Shown here: positions 1-10,315 of the stretch, one piece after another
How positions within the stretch are numbered: position 1 is the stretch's first letter
How the letters are laid out: each line of letters starts with the position of its first letter
Source of the DNA: Chimonanthus salicifolius
Lineage: Eukaryota; Streptophyta; Magnoliopsida; Laurales; Calycanthaceae
Length of the DNA stretch: 64,000 nucleotides
Assembly: GCA_013350335.1 (NCBI GenBank)
Contig: CM023540.1
Span: forward strand, 18,419,828 to 18,483,827
Direction: 5' to 3'
Made by a program: the position numbers and the translations under genes
Notes under the pieces: model-generated
What the model was told of the DNA's origin: nothing
What the model saw: the letters and a program-made list of their open reading frames with translations, nothing else
Database searches by the model: none

Positions 1-75
1 TTTCAAATGGAGTGGGAATCGAACTCAAGACTCTCACTTTTTAAGATGAGTTTCTTACTATCACTCCAGTCCTCT
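1..75 (-). repeat. Possible tRNA-derived SINE head, cut by window edge
   Basis: Read on the minus strand, this stretch contains a pol III B-box-like string (GAGTTCGATTCCC) preceded by a purine-rich tRNA-like head. If it is a SINE, its body continues beyond the left edge, so neither a tail nor a target-site duplication can be checked. Confidence 0.3.
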
Positions 76-1214
76 AAGGTTCCCTTTGGCAATTTTGTCA
101 TTAAATCTCCTACTGATTTGAGATCCTGCCTTCTACCCTCTCACCTTTACCTGCCCCCATACAGCAAAATTTCGTCCCTCAAATGCACCAGCTTTGCTTG
201 TCTAACCCATCATCACCAATGCCTACAAGCCTCCACAGTCCATCTCACCCATGTCATGTACTCTCTCAAATCTTCAGAAAACCCATAACCCATTCTTTTG
301 TCCGTGCCTAGATCTACTCATTTTATAATGGTTCCTCTTGTTTCTTACCTTCTCCTTCTCTTTTTTTCGTTCCCTGCCTAGCTATGGTTCATTTATGCCC
401 TTCTTGTTCTTCTTCCTCCTCCAGTTTCTAATCAGGATCTTCATCTCGAACTTGCTGTGCACCAGTCTGACCCTGTTGCACAGCAAATATTCTTCTCCTC
501 TTTCATCTCATCTCTTTACATCTTTGTTCAAACTGATCCCTGTTGTGTTACTGAGATAGTTGTCCTACGTATTCAAGGATTTGTTACAGATTCATGAGGG
601 AACAAACTCCCCTTCCGGTCGTTTCGATGTGTCACTTTAAAATAATAATATAATTTTTTTGAAGTAAAAAATATAATAGAATATGAAAACAATAATGTAA
701 ACCTATAAATATATTTAAATGAATTATTTTTATTATTTTACAATAATCTACATAAATAAAAAACATAAATTATCATTAAATAATTAATTAAGTTTGTAAT
801 CTCAATTTATAATAGTGTAACTATTAAATATTAGTTCAAGAATGTTTGAATTTATACTAGAATAAGAATCAAATATAAATTGAATTAGACAAAAAATCCA
901 AAAATTACTCAATAAATAAACTTGAATTCTCATTTTATTTAAAATTAAAAGTAAAATCTTAAAACAGGCAAACCTGGTCCATTTTATTTTTTCCCCGAGC
1001 TTGTGTCATTTACATTAAAAATAAACCATATAAGTTAAAGATATATTCATGAATTATAACAAGACTAAATTCAGCCCAAAATTCAACTTCTAGCAACTTG
1101 GTCGTTCAATGACACCTCATGACTAGGACCATTAAGATTAAGTGAATTTAAATTGATTGTTAGGCTCAATGTTTTCTTCAAAAATGTTTTAGTGCAGGAG
1201 TCCAAAAATTGGCA
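76..1214. other. Intergenic, no gene recognised
   Basis: The first 500 bases are pyrimidine-rich with two short open frames (to about 560) that look like composition artefacts: low-complexity Leu/Ser/Phe with no recognisable domain. From about 640 the sequence is very AT-rich and without coding signal. Confidence 0.5.
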
Positions 1215-2405
1215 TGGCCGATATTTCGGCCGATAAGTTTCTCTCACCTCTGATATTTCCATATAATTGCATTTTCGTCCGAAAATTTTATGGTAATTTC
1301 AGAAAATTTGGGGCTTCTTGAAAATGTAATTTTTTTCATTAAATATCGGTCGTATATATATTCAAATTATTTATTTAAGTTTCAAATACGATTAATATTA
1401 AAATTAACAATAAAATGAAGAGAAATGATAAAAAAAAAATTATGAAAAAGTATGTAAGAAATTTTTGATAAATTTTGTGATTAAGTATTTTCCATACTTT
1501 TATACTAATTTAAGATAAATCAATTAATAATAAATATTTAAGATCTCCTTTAAAAGCTAACATCATCAAAAGAAAAAGAAAAACAACAACAATCTTACCG
1601 GTTGAAAATTTCCGATACTGCTCAAAGTTTCAGCTTATATTTTTATTTTTGAACATTTTTTCCTCAAACATAAGAATAAGGTTTAAATATAATAATATGA
1701 TATTTAAATATAAATACACAATAATACAATATTATATAAATATTGTATAACAGTATAACAATATATTGTAATACTGTATAACAGTATCCATTATAGTTAT
1801 ACTGTATGGTGTCCAGAACCACATAAAATCCTTGAATCGCACGATTTCGACAACCTTGATTTAGATAAATTTCTTCAATTGTACTTCTTCGTTTAATTTG
1901 ACCCTCGCATTCATGATCGACATCTAATTAAAGAATTTTTTTAAATATCTAATCTTAGAGGAAGAAATTTTAAATTCATCTAATTTTTTAAATTCTTAAT
2001 CTTAGAGGCAGAAATTTTAATGGATTTTAATGGATTGTAGACCCCAAGACCGATATTATTACTTTTAATTTAAAAAAAAAACCGATAAATAGAAATATCG
2101 GCCGATATTGTTTACCAATAAATAGGTAGATATGTTGGCCGATATTGGGACATAATATCGCTGTGTGGTGCCCACAACCGATATTGAATTTTTTTTAAAC
2201 CACTCTTTCCAGCCCGATAATTACAATATTGGGCGATATGTGAACTGATATACGGGCCGATATATCGGCCGTATCGGACGATATCGGTTTTTGTTTTTTG
2301 TTTTTAAAAAAAGGAAATAAATTTAAAAAATCAAATTTATACATATCTCCTCAAAAACCGATACATATTGGCCGATACGATAGGTATCGGCCAATATTAT
2401 AACCC
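1215..2405. repeat. Dispersed repeat rich in GATATCGGCC/GGCCGATATC motifs
   Basis: The self-complementary string ATATCGGCCGATAT and close variants recur at least seven times (for example near 1217, 1343, 2093, 2135, 2233-2287 and 2355-2399) in an AT-rich background. The same signature, including CCGATACGATA-type cores, is found near 43228-43345 and 50035-50110, so this is a dispersed family. No clean terminal inverted repeat or target duplication was found, so the class is unknown. Confidence 0.55.
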
Positions 2406-3388
2406 CTGGTTTAGTGAGTTTGATCACTAAGATCAAGTGAAATTAAATTGAATTTTAAGCTATTTTTTAGAAGAACAAGGTCCTTGCTTTTTTTAATGAC
2501 GTTTAGTAATTTATCTATTAAAATCAAGTGTATAAGATTTGCAGGTTTAGTTGAAAATTTGTCTACATATTGAACTTAATACAAACTTTCATTGACTTAA
2601 TAAGTTCTTTAATTAAAATCATTCAAGTCAACAATCTTCGGGAGAACTTCAGTGGATAGAATTTTTTTCTAATCTCTCTTCCCCTAAGAGAAGTAAGGAG
2701 ATTTCTCCTACTTTAAATTCTCCTCATCCGAGCACAAGAAAAAAGAGAGAGACAAATATATACCTCCATGGGAAAGAGTAGCTCTAGAGTGACCAGGGTA
2801 CAAAATTTAAATGAGATTGCCTATCATAACCTCATATGGTTGGGTGAGATAGAGAGGAAACTCCTCCCTCTGATCTTTGTAAATTTGCAAGACGGGAGAT
2901 AAAAATTAATGATTTTGTAGCAACAAATTCAAAGTGTAAAATCATTAGTCCATAGTGTTAAAATGAAAATTAAATTTTACACCGACATTATCCTTTCTAT
3001 CCTCAATATATTCTATTAAAAATTATGTAGTCCACCTCAATATTTAGAGAGTAACTACCCTAACTAAGTAAACTTGAGAAGTCTAAAGGTTTTCTATGAA
3101 AAACTAGTAAGTGGAAAAGATTAAAATTAAATTGGGTAGTTTTAACTCTACCCTCTATAATTGGGTCTTAAGTCTTGGGTTTTAATAATAGTTTAAAAAC
3201 TTGAAACTTGAATTGAATTTCAAAATCTAAAGAAGTAAAATAAATCAGTCGAGTTTTTCCCTTAACTAAAAAATTATGATAAAATTCATTGGCTTGTGTA
3301 ACTCAAAATCTTATCAAATGGAGTCAATTCAAATAAATTTATCCATTTTTTATTTTATTTTAAACTATATTTTTAAGTACGTTTTGAA
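2406..3388. other. AT-rich upstream region of the mTERF gene
   Basis: No coding signal. The part from about 3020 is shared with 16600-17390 (for example the string CCACCTCAATATTTAGAGAG), showing that the upstream region of the mTERF gene was duplicated with it. Confidence 0.5.
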
Positions 3389-3604
3389 GTCATGACTTTA
3401 AATCTACAGATTGCCGTTTGCTCGCTGTAAAATCTTTCGTCTTCTTCTGTTCTGAATGACCATTTAGGGTTCTTTTCGTGTTTACGAGGACCTGGCAAGC
3501 AACCAAGAGAGAAGCTTGTTGAACATCAAAACAGTTCAAATCGCTGTCACCCCTATTACTTCTCACTGACTCCTCAAATCCTTTGGTTCCTCTATAATGA
3601 TCTA
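3389..3604 (+). promoter_or_regulatory. 5' flank and probable 5' UTR of the plus-strand mTERF gene
   Basis: This block directly upstream of the ATG is strongly conserved with 17395-17600 (for example CAAGCAACCAAGAGAGAAGCTTG in both copies), although the second copy has no gene attached. Conservation up to the start codon suggests promoter or 5' UTR content. No unambiguous TATA box was assigned. Confidence 0.45.
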
Positions 3605-4783
3605 ATGTTGCGTTTTCTTCACAGAAGATTTCTCCAGTTGAGTATTCTTTCCAATGATTCAAATGCAGCTACTCCTTTCCTCTGCTCTCTTCTTCAAACC
3701 AGAAAGCCATCGTCTCTCAAATCCTTTTCCAACCTCTCAGTTTCAACTAAACAGCCGTCTGTCACAGTCCCTTACCTCATAGACTCATGTGGGTTGTCTC
3801 CAGAATCAGCTCTTTCTGCTTCCAATCATATCAGTCGCAAAACTACCACAACAAATGCGGACTCTATCCTTGCACTCTTCAAAAACCATGGTTTCTCCAA
3901 TACCCACATTGCCCAACTCATCTCGAAGTGCCCGAAGCTTCTCTCAGCCAAACCATACAAGACCCTGAAACCCAAACTCGATTTTTTCAATGATTTCGGC
4001 GTTTCAGGCCCTGCCCTTGCGAGGCTTCTCATTTCAGACTCCCAACTCTTAACCTTGAGTTTAAAGAATCAGATCATCCCAACTATTGATTTCCTCAAAT
4101 CCCTCGTCCGCACTAATGAGAATGTCTTGCTCATTCTCAGACGCTCAACCCGAATCATTCCATACAAACCAATAATCTCTACTAATATCTCACTCTTGAA
4201 GAACAGTGGTGTACCGGAATCCAATATCTCCAAGCTCTTCCTCCACCAACCCAGAACACTGAAGTTCCATCCTGATCGGCTTTGTAACAGAGTAGCAATC
4301 GCTAAAGAAATGGGATTCAATCCCTTGTCTTGGAATTTTGTTGTGGCAGTTAGAGTTATGTCATGTCTGAGCAAATCCAAGTGGGAACATAAAATGGAGG
4401 TTTACAAGAGCCTGGGTTGGTCTCATGATGAGTTGCTATCTGCATTCCGAGCACAACCCAATTGCATGGTTTCATCCACGGAGAAGATTAGGATGCTGAT
4501 GAATTTCTTTGTGAATGAACTAGGCCTTAAGCCATCAGTTCTTTCAAAATGGCCGAATCTTCTCTTGCTTAGCTTGGATAAGAGGATTGTTCCAAGATGT
4601 TCAGTATTTCTGATTCTTTTGTCAAAGGGTCTAGTTAAGTCAGATTTGAACATTTGCTCTGTGTTGAATCAGAATAAGACTCATTTTTTGAAACATTACG
4701 TGATAAAGTTCCAGGAGAATGTTCCTGATGTGCTCAAGGCATATGGGGGTGAGATTGGATTTGAAAGAGTATCTTGGGTCTGA
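3605..4783 (+). CDS. mTERF family protein, intact, 392 aa
   Basis: Intact single-exon mTERF gene. Plant mTERF proteins are nuclear-encoded, helical-repeat nucleic-acid-binding proteins imported into mitochondria or plastids, where they influence transcription termination, splicing or transcript stability. Residues 1 to about 45 are Arg/Ser/Leu-rich with almost no acidic residues (starting MLRFLHRRFLQLS), typical of an organelle presequence. From about residue 75 to 375 run degenerate 30-residue mTERF repeats with the proline signature, for example GFSNTHIAQLISKCPKLL and the C-terminal GLKPSVLSKWPNLLLLS. The conserved end YVIKFQENVPDVLKAY is present. Length is normal for the family. The ATG aligns with the start of the minus-strand paralogues (MFPDLQRRLLQI). 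It is more divergent from array members A to E than they are from each other. The target organelle and RNA target cannot be read from sequence. Confidence 0.93.
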   Translation: MLRFLHRRFLQLSILSNDSNAATPFLCSLLQTRKPSSLKSFSNLSVSTKQPSVTVPYLIDSCGLSPESALSASNHISRKTTTTNADSILALFKNHGFSNTHIAQLISKCPKLLSAKPYKTLKPKLDFFNDFGVSGPALARLLISDSQLLTLSLKNQIIPTIDFLKSLVRTNENVLLILRRSTRIIPYKPIISTNISLLKNSGVPESNISKLFLHQPRTLKFHPDRLCNRVAIAKEMGFNPLSWNFVVAVRVMSCLSKSKWEHKMEVYKSLGWSHDELLSAFRAQPNCMVSSTEKIRMLMNFFVNELGLKPSVLSKWPNLLLLSLDKRIVPRCSVFLILLSKGLVKSDLNICSVLNQNKTHFLKHYVIKFQENVPDVLKAYGGEIGFERVSWV

Positions 4784-7290
4784 AGAAGAGGGCCAGATTA
4801 GGAGTCATGGTTTTGCTTCTCGTCGCTGTAAGATCTACATTATTCTCTGTATGATACCTGCTGTTCAGGATATGAATTTGTTAACACATGCTATGTTTTG
4901 CTACAATTGATAGGTGATTTGTCTATGATACTTTAGCTTTGAAATTGTTGTCAATTTTCAGTAGAAATAACTCATTTCATTGTACTTGTTTTGAGCTTAT
5001 CTGGAAATTCTTTAGTTTGCTTAAAGTTGAGGGATTAGCTGTGATGAAAGTCAGTGGGGCGTGAAGATGAAATTTATCCACTCGTTCCTACTTTCTTTAT
5101 AGTCTAGTTTCAATTGGAATATCATTATCTGTAAAATTCCTCAAAGATTTGATCTGGTTCTTACACCAGCAAACTACCCCATTGCAAAACCTAATGCCCT
5201 CAGGCCTCAACATAGACACCATGATGATCCACAGTCCCATAATCCACAAGAGTGTGCATAAGCTATTTAAGGATTATTAATTTATTAAGATCATATTTGA
5301 CTTTATCTTCTGTTTGTAAATTTTGATCACTTTTTTGTAATATGACGTTTGAATTAAATGAAATTGGATCTATTGGCTGGTTATTCAATTGCCACACAAA
5401 TGGTTTGTGCACCTATTGATCTCTTTTATGATAGGGTTCAATAAGGTTACAAATTATGTGCATTATTGTTGTTTTAGTTTCACTGTATTTGAAGAGGAGG
5501 ATTAAAATTCTATTATAGTGGTTTGATGGCTCAGATTCCTTAGACTTTTCTTTTTCATTGAAACACTATAAGTATGAATGAAAAGTATTATGATAAGAGG
5601 ATTTTTTCTCTTGTTCTGGTAATGCTTTGGAGGCACTTTTCCATGTATGGGCATGCAATCTTCCATTCTATATGGTTGATTTTGTGTTTTTTTTTTAATC
5701 TTCTACTTTTGTTGTATATTTTTGTGAATTTGGAGAATCAATAATTGTGATTATAAACCCTAGACCTTTCTTTGTTGATGTTTGGGTTAATTATAAACAC
5801 TTGTGTGAGGTTAAAAAGTCCTGAAATTTGAACCCAACTTACTTTACTCTAGCTATGTTCTTCCTCTTTAATGTGGGTTCCTTTCTCTATGTATTTTTGG
5901 TTTAAGTTTACCTTTTCTTTTTATTTATTTTGTAATTTTTGTACTTTCAACATAAATGATACTAGAGTGAAGAGAGCTTTAGAATTTTAGACCTCTTTTA
6001 TTTGAGTTTGTAATTTATTGATGTTTAGTGAAATTTTGGACCCAACTTTCTTCAGCCCTCCAGTTAATATGCTCTTTCATTGTAATCCTCCTTACTTGAA
6101 TTTCCATCTCTAATATGGGTTCCCTATTCCATTTGTTGATTTGAGTAAACCCTTTTTTTCCATTTAAGTTGTTCGACATTAAAAGAAAACATAGAAGAGA
6201 ATTTGTAACCTGTTTTATAGAGTTCATAATTTTTTAGTGTCTAGCAAAAAATTTGAAGATAAGTTCATCACTTCATATGTATTAGGCAATGCATAAACAC
6301 ACAATGATTTTTTTTTTTTTTTTGAAGCACCCAATTGTACGTTACATATTGATTGAGCCATACTTTTTATTGCCCGCCAAGTCAAATTGGTTAGACAATC
6401 TAGAATCTAAACAATGAACAATGCTTTAAACCTTATTCTGAAAATCAAATCGTATCGTAAAATTGTTATACATCTTGAACAACAAATCATATATTGTAAA
6501 CCGTAGAATTGTAAGATTCATAAGTTTTTCCCCTTAAAAATATTTAATATATGAAGTAATGTAAAATATATCTAAAATGTAATAATGTAAATAATTCTCC
6601 AACTTTCTTTCAATAGCAAGTGAATATTATATAATTAGTTCATTGGAGCTCAAATTTCAATGTTCCAACTCTCAAAAGTATAAGACCATTATATAATCCA
6701 AGTATATTGTGAAAAGTCAATAATGAACTAAAAAGCCACTAAAAAATCCAAAGGTTTTAAATGCTCAATGACTCGAGCTTTAAAAACTATCAAAACAAAA
6801 TGTTTTATGCTTTCGAATTCTAAATAACACTATAGTTCTATTATTTATAAGAATCGTAAAATTTGTTAATAGATACGAATTGTTCCTTTTATCTTATCAT
6901 ATAAATCATAAGATACGAATCGTGTATCGTAAGATTTTAACAACAATGATTTAAACAGTACTCTATTGACTGGGATAGATTTCAACTAAACAATTAGAGT
7001 GTGTAATGTTCCTACAAGCAGTTCAAATCCCTATCGCATCTTTCATAAGAAATTATCCTTTGCAAACCACTTTGTTGTTAATTCAGTAATCAATTTTTTG
7101 TGGAGCCCACCTTGGATCATGAGAATGAGTTGATTGGAAAGGTCTACCATAAATCAACTTGAATAAATCAATCTAAATATAGTTTTAAAGACAACAAAGA
7201 TTTAACCATCTGTGGGAGTTGGGCTTAATTCAATGCTAACTATGACTTCAAATTAGACATGGGTCCAATTCATGGGTTGATTTTTTTTTT
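4784..7290. other. Intergenic, 3' flank of mTERF gene
   Basis: AT-rich, no gene recognised. About 5300-5800 resembles 8680-8960 downstream of the mTERF fragment. About 5780-6000 and 6000-6240 look like two diverged copies of one segment. A 16-17 T homopolymer lies near 6309. Strings related to ATCGTAAGAT recur at 6440-6530 and 6850-6950. Confidence 0.45.
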
Positions 7291-7612
7291 TGCTGTGTAC
7301 AAGAGAGAGGAGAAAAAGGGAGGGAGAGGGGAGAGGGGGGTTGGGGGGGGGGGTGGGTGGCGGGTGTGTGGTTTGGGGTTGGTTTTATGATCCATTTTTT
7401 TATCATTAGGGAGGAGGGTTGGGTTGTTGGAAAGGAGCTTGAATTCGGCTCATGGTTTTGAAGACCACAATGAATTTCAATTTTATTTTTCTTTCTTCTT
7501 CTTCTTCTTCTTCTTCTTAAAAAAAAAAGACTATTACAAATCAATGTTCTTGTAAAAAATTCAATTACTACTTTCCTCTTTCTTTTTTCTTTTTCCTTTT
7601 TTTTTTTTCCTC
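7291..7612. repeat. G-rich tract and CTT/pyrimidine microsatellite
   Basis: About 7317-7366 is a run of G blocks (several runs of 3 to 10 G separated by A, T or TT), which meets the usual pattern for a G-quadruplex on the plus strand. About 7492-7518 is a (CTT)n microsatellite, followed by T/C-rich sequence to 7612. An open frame across it on the minus strand is a composition artefact (Lys/Arg- and Pro-rich). Confidence 0.7.
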
Positions 7613-7620
7613 TTGAAAGC

Positions 7621-7923
7621 AACAATCCACCATCTCTCCTCAAATCCATCATCAATAACTTAGTCTCCACAACACAAGATCAAGAAGCACTTTCAACACT
7701 CTTTTTCCTCATAAACTCGTGGGGGTTGTTTCCACAGTTAGCTCTTTCTAGTTCCAACAAGCTCATGCTCATAACCACTATACAAGATGTAGATTTTGTC
7801 CTTGCAGTTGTCAAAACCCATGGGTGCTCTAACACCCACATCTCCCAACTCATCTCCAAGTGCCTAAGACCACTATTATACAATCCAAACAACATACTGG
7901 AACCCATACTTGATTTATGCTAA
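7621..7923 (+). pseudogene. mTERF fragment (N-terminal part only)
   Basis: An open frame without its own start codon encodes a stretch matching residues of about 30-130 of the mTERF paralogues: NNPPSLL corresponds to KNPPSLFF of paralogue D, LINSWGLFPQLALSSSN to LTDSCGLSLQSALSVFK, and THGCSNTHISQLISKC to NGFSNTHISQLISKC. The frame stops at the position of the conserved LKPKIDF motif (here LEPILDLC then stop). No presequence and no C-terminal repeats remain. Its 3' surroundings near 8680-8960 resemble the 3' flank of the intact gene, so it is a decayed duplicate, not a retrocopy. Confidence 0.75.
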
Positions 7924-8998
7924 TGTATGGGCTTTGCAGAAAGGTTTAAATATTGGATTCAGTCTCAAACTCAGGAGGGATTGATTTTGAGTCATATCTG
8001 CTGAGTTTGACATGGCCGAGTCCTAGTTGGAATTAGCTCAAAATGATAGGAGTGGGCTGGATCATAAAGGACTCGGTTGTATCGAGTAGGATCGAGTTCG
8101 GGTTGACTCAGACCCAATTGGTTTTTAAAGCTTTGCTTTGTAGGCCCCTTCATTTCTTGTCTCCTCATTTTAAACACCATTCTCCTGACAATAGTCTAAT
8201 GAATATGGTCACTCCCAGTTTTAGTTCTTAACTTTAATTTACCATTTGAATCTTATGACTCGAGACAACTCTACATCAAACACTAACTTTTTGAGGATTT
8301 TGTCTTTTTGTTTAATGTGGAATGGGGTGTTGACTAAATTTGGGTTTGTTGGAGTTATATATATATATATTGATAGTGCACATGTGGACCTGTGGGTGGG
8401 GCCTAGGGGGTCGAGTGGGGTGGGGTTCGTTTGAAAGGTATTTCCTAGATGATACTTGTCTTAAAAAATCAGGTCCATTGGATTTTACAAGCTATGATTT
8501 TTAAAGGTTCCTGTACAAAGGGGGCAATTTTGAATGGATTTAAATCCAACGGTGAGATCAATTCAGAATTGATTCAAATTGGGTAAGGTTTCAATTCACG
8601 GGGTAAGGGAGAGGTGTTTGGGATGTGAGTGGGGCCCACTGGCCATGGGTAATATCACCCATGAGACCCCATATATTTATCTTCATATTTTGTGTGTAAT
8701 ATGATGTCTGAATGACATGAAATTGGATTCATTGGAGGTCTTGTTGAATTACGTATCCAATTAGGACATATTAGTCATTTTTATTTTTAATATGATTTAA
8801 GGATCAAGAGATTGAGACACTCATTTCTTCATATGTGAGATATATTCTAAGGTAGAATTTCACACATACTTGTGATTTTATTGATTCTGTATGTTTGTGG
8901 TGGGTTTTGGTTCTTTTTTTCTCAGAAATGCTTTTGTGTTGGAAACCCTAGATCATTGAGTTAGTCTTGGGAAGACCTTAAATTGCATCAACAAGGAA
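7924..8998. other. Intergenic, decayed mTERF 3' flank
   Basis: No gene recognised. About 8680-8960 shares patchy similarity with the sequence downstream of the intact mTERF gene (for example around TAATATGAYGTYTGAAT and GAAATTGGAT). The rest is unassigned. Confidence 0.4.
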
Positions 8999-10310
8999 TG
9001 TTGGGATTGTGATGTGGCTCGAATTAATCAAGGACACCCGAGATTTTCTCTCTCCTAAAATCTAGCTGGAAGTACCGTGTAATGCAATCAAGAGGGATTA
9101 GAAAGTTCTAATCAAAGTGGGCAATACCCGGCAGTTTCTTAATAGAATTAGATACATAATAGGAAGGGACAGCTGGGTAATATCTTTGGCTGAGACAGAG
9201 ATGGTGAAGGACTTCTATAGTTGGCATGTATAAACTATGAAGTGGCATCGGCAAGTATATATAGAGGCATGCGGGCAAACATCAAGACATAGGAACAAGC
9301 AGTGAGAAACCATCGTGAGTGCTGAGAGGAGACAGCAGCTTGCAGCAGCACAAGAAGTGGGATGCGCTGGCAGCAAGACTTTTGTGCCTATCATGTGATG
9401 CACACGGCATCAACAAAGAAGGGAATATAAGCTTCTTCTCAGCGGCATACAGATCTGTACACACAGATCTGAAAGAATCAATCTGAGGCTTTGCTTGAAG
9501 GTGAGCATGGGTTTTCAGTAAGGCAGGATACCATATCGACTGTCTACGTGTATGGGTGTCAAACAGAGAGCAGCTCTGTTTTGAAGGGAAGAAAACCCAT
9601 TGGCTGTTTGTGGATACAAAGAGGGGACTATCTGCATGAACAGAGAGGTGATCCGCAGCCAGAGAGGAGGCCAGACCCGCTGCATTATACAGAGACAAAC
9701 GTGTATTAGTGGAGCTGTCCAGTGTGGAAACTTGGCAAGAAGGAAGCAGAACAGATTGCATCGTGTAGGAGTATTGCAACTCTGTTCTGCAGCGTGAACA
9801 TAGAGGAGCAACCAAGGGCTGTAACCAGCGTCAGCATTCAGTCATGCTTTGCAGTGGGTACAGAGAGGAAGACATATAACTTGGGCAGATTTCAGGCAGC
9901 AAACACTATCAGTTGGAAGAGGTTCAGTGGGCCTGATTGGATATTTTAAATCTAAGGGTTATCTCCCTATATATGTATTTCTCTCTATTCCTTTCTTAAT
10001 AAAATCTTTATCATGCACCCACATAGGTGTAGTTCAACTGGTTGCCTCCCGCCTCAGGAAGCGAGAGGTTGCGGGTTCGAGCCCCCATGGCCTAACCTTG
10101 GTGTGCCTTAGGGGTAGTAGGCTCATCCGTGGGGGTTTTAGTAGGACTGTGTCTGAGTTTCCCGCGCGTTAATCTAAAAAAAAAAATTCTTTATCACGCT
10201 CCGTGGACGTAGGCCAAGTGGGCCGAACCACATAAAGTTGTCGGTGTCTTATTGTGCTTGATTTTATTCCGTTTATTGGATGTGATTATTTTAAACTAAT
10301 AATCCTAACA
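8999..10310 (+). mobile_element. Solo LTR, Copia-like, with nested SINE
   Basis: The block starts TGTTGGGATT and ends AATCCTAACA, an inverted terminal pair with one mismatch, and is flanked by a perfect 5-bp duplication AGGAA (8994-8998 and 10311-10315). It is about 1312 bp including a SINE insertion. The right part has a polyadenylation-like CTTAATAAAATC and the U5-like GTGGACGTAGGCCAAGTGGGCCGAACCAC text seen in Copia-type LTRs, which sets the orientation. No internal domain remains, so it is a solo LTR left by LTR-LTR recombination. Open frames inside it are not genes. Confidence 0.85.
10017..10187 (+). mobile_element. Full-length tRNA-derived SINE inside the solo LTR
   Basis: The head contains an A-box-like TAGTTCAACTGG and a B box GGTTCGAGCCC at normal spacing. 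The body ends in an A-rich tail at about 10175-10186. It is flanked by 12-bp target duplications TCTTTATCATGC (10005-10016) and TCTTTATCACGC (10188-10199), one mismatch. The element is about 170 bp. Confidence 0.85.
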
Positions 10311-10315
10311 AGGAA

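Noticed and set aside
3390..3662. 90-codon minus-strand frame over the mTERF 5' flank
   Set aside because: The flank is conserved as DNA with indels in its copy at 17395-17600, which would not preserve this frame. It is antisense to the mTERF start.
7248..7670. 140-codon minus-strand open frame
   Set aside because: It translates the G-rich tract and CTT microsatellite into Pro- and Lys/Arg-rich low-complexity sequence.
9282..9815. 177-codon minus-strand open frame inside the solo LTR
   Set aside because: It lies within the bounded LTR 8999-10310, has Ser/Cys/Leu-rich composition without a domain, and overlaps several other open frames, so it is a composition effect.
10020..10100. Functional tRNA gene
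   Set aside because: A and B boxes are present, but no complete cloverleaf forms and the sequence continues into a SINE body with an A tail and target duplications.
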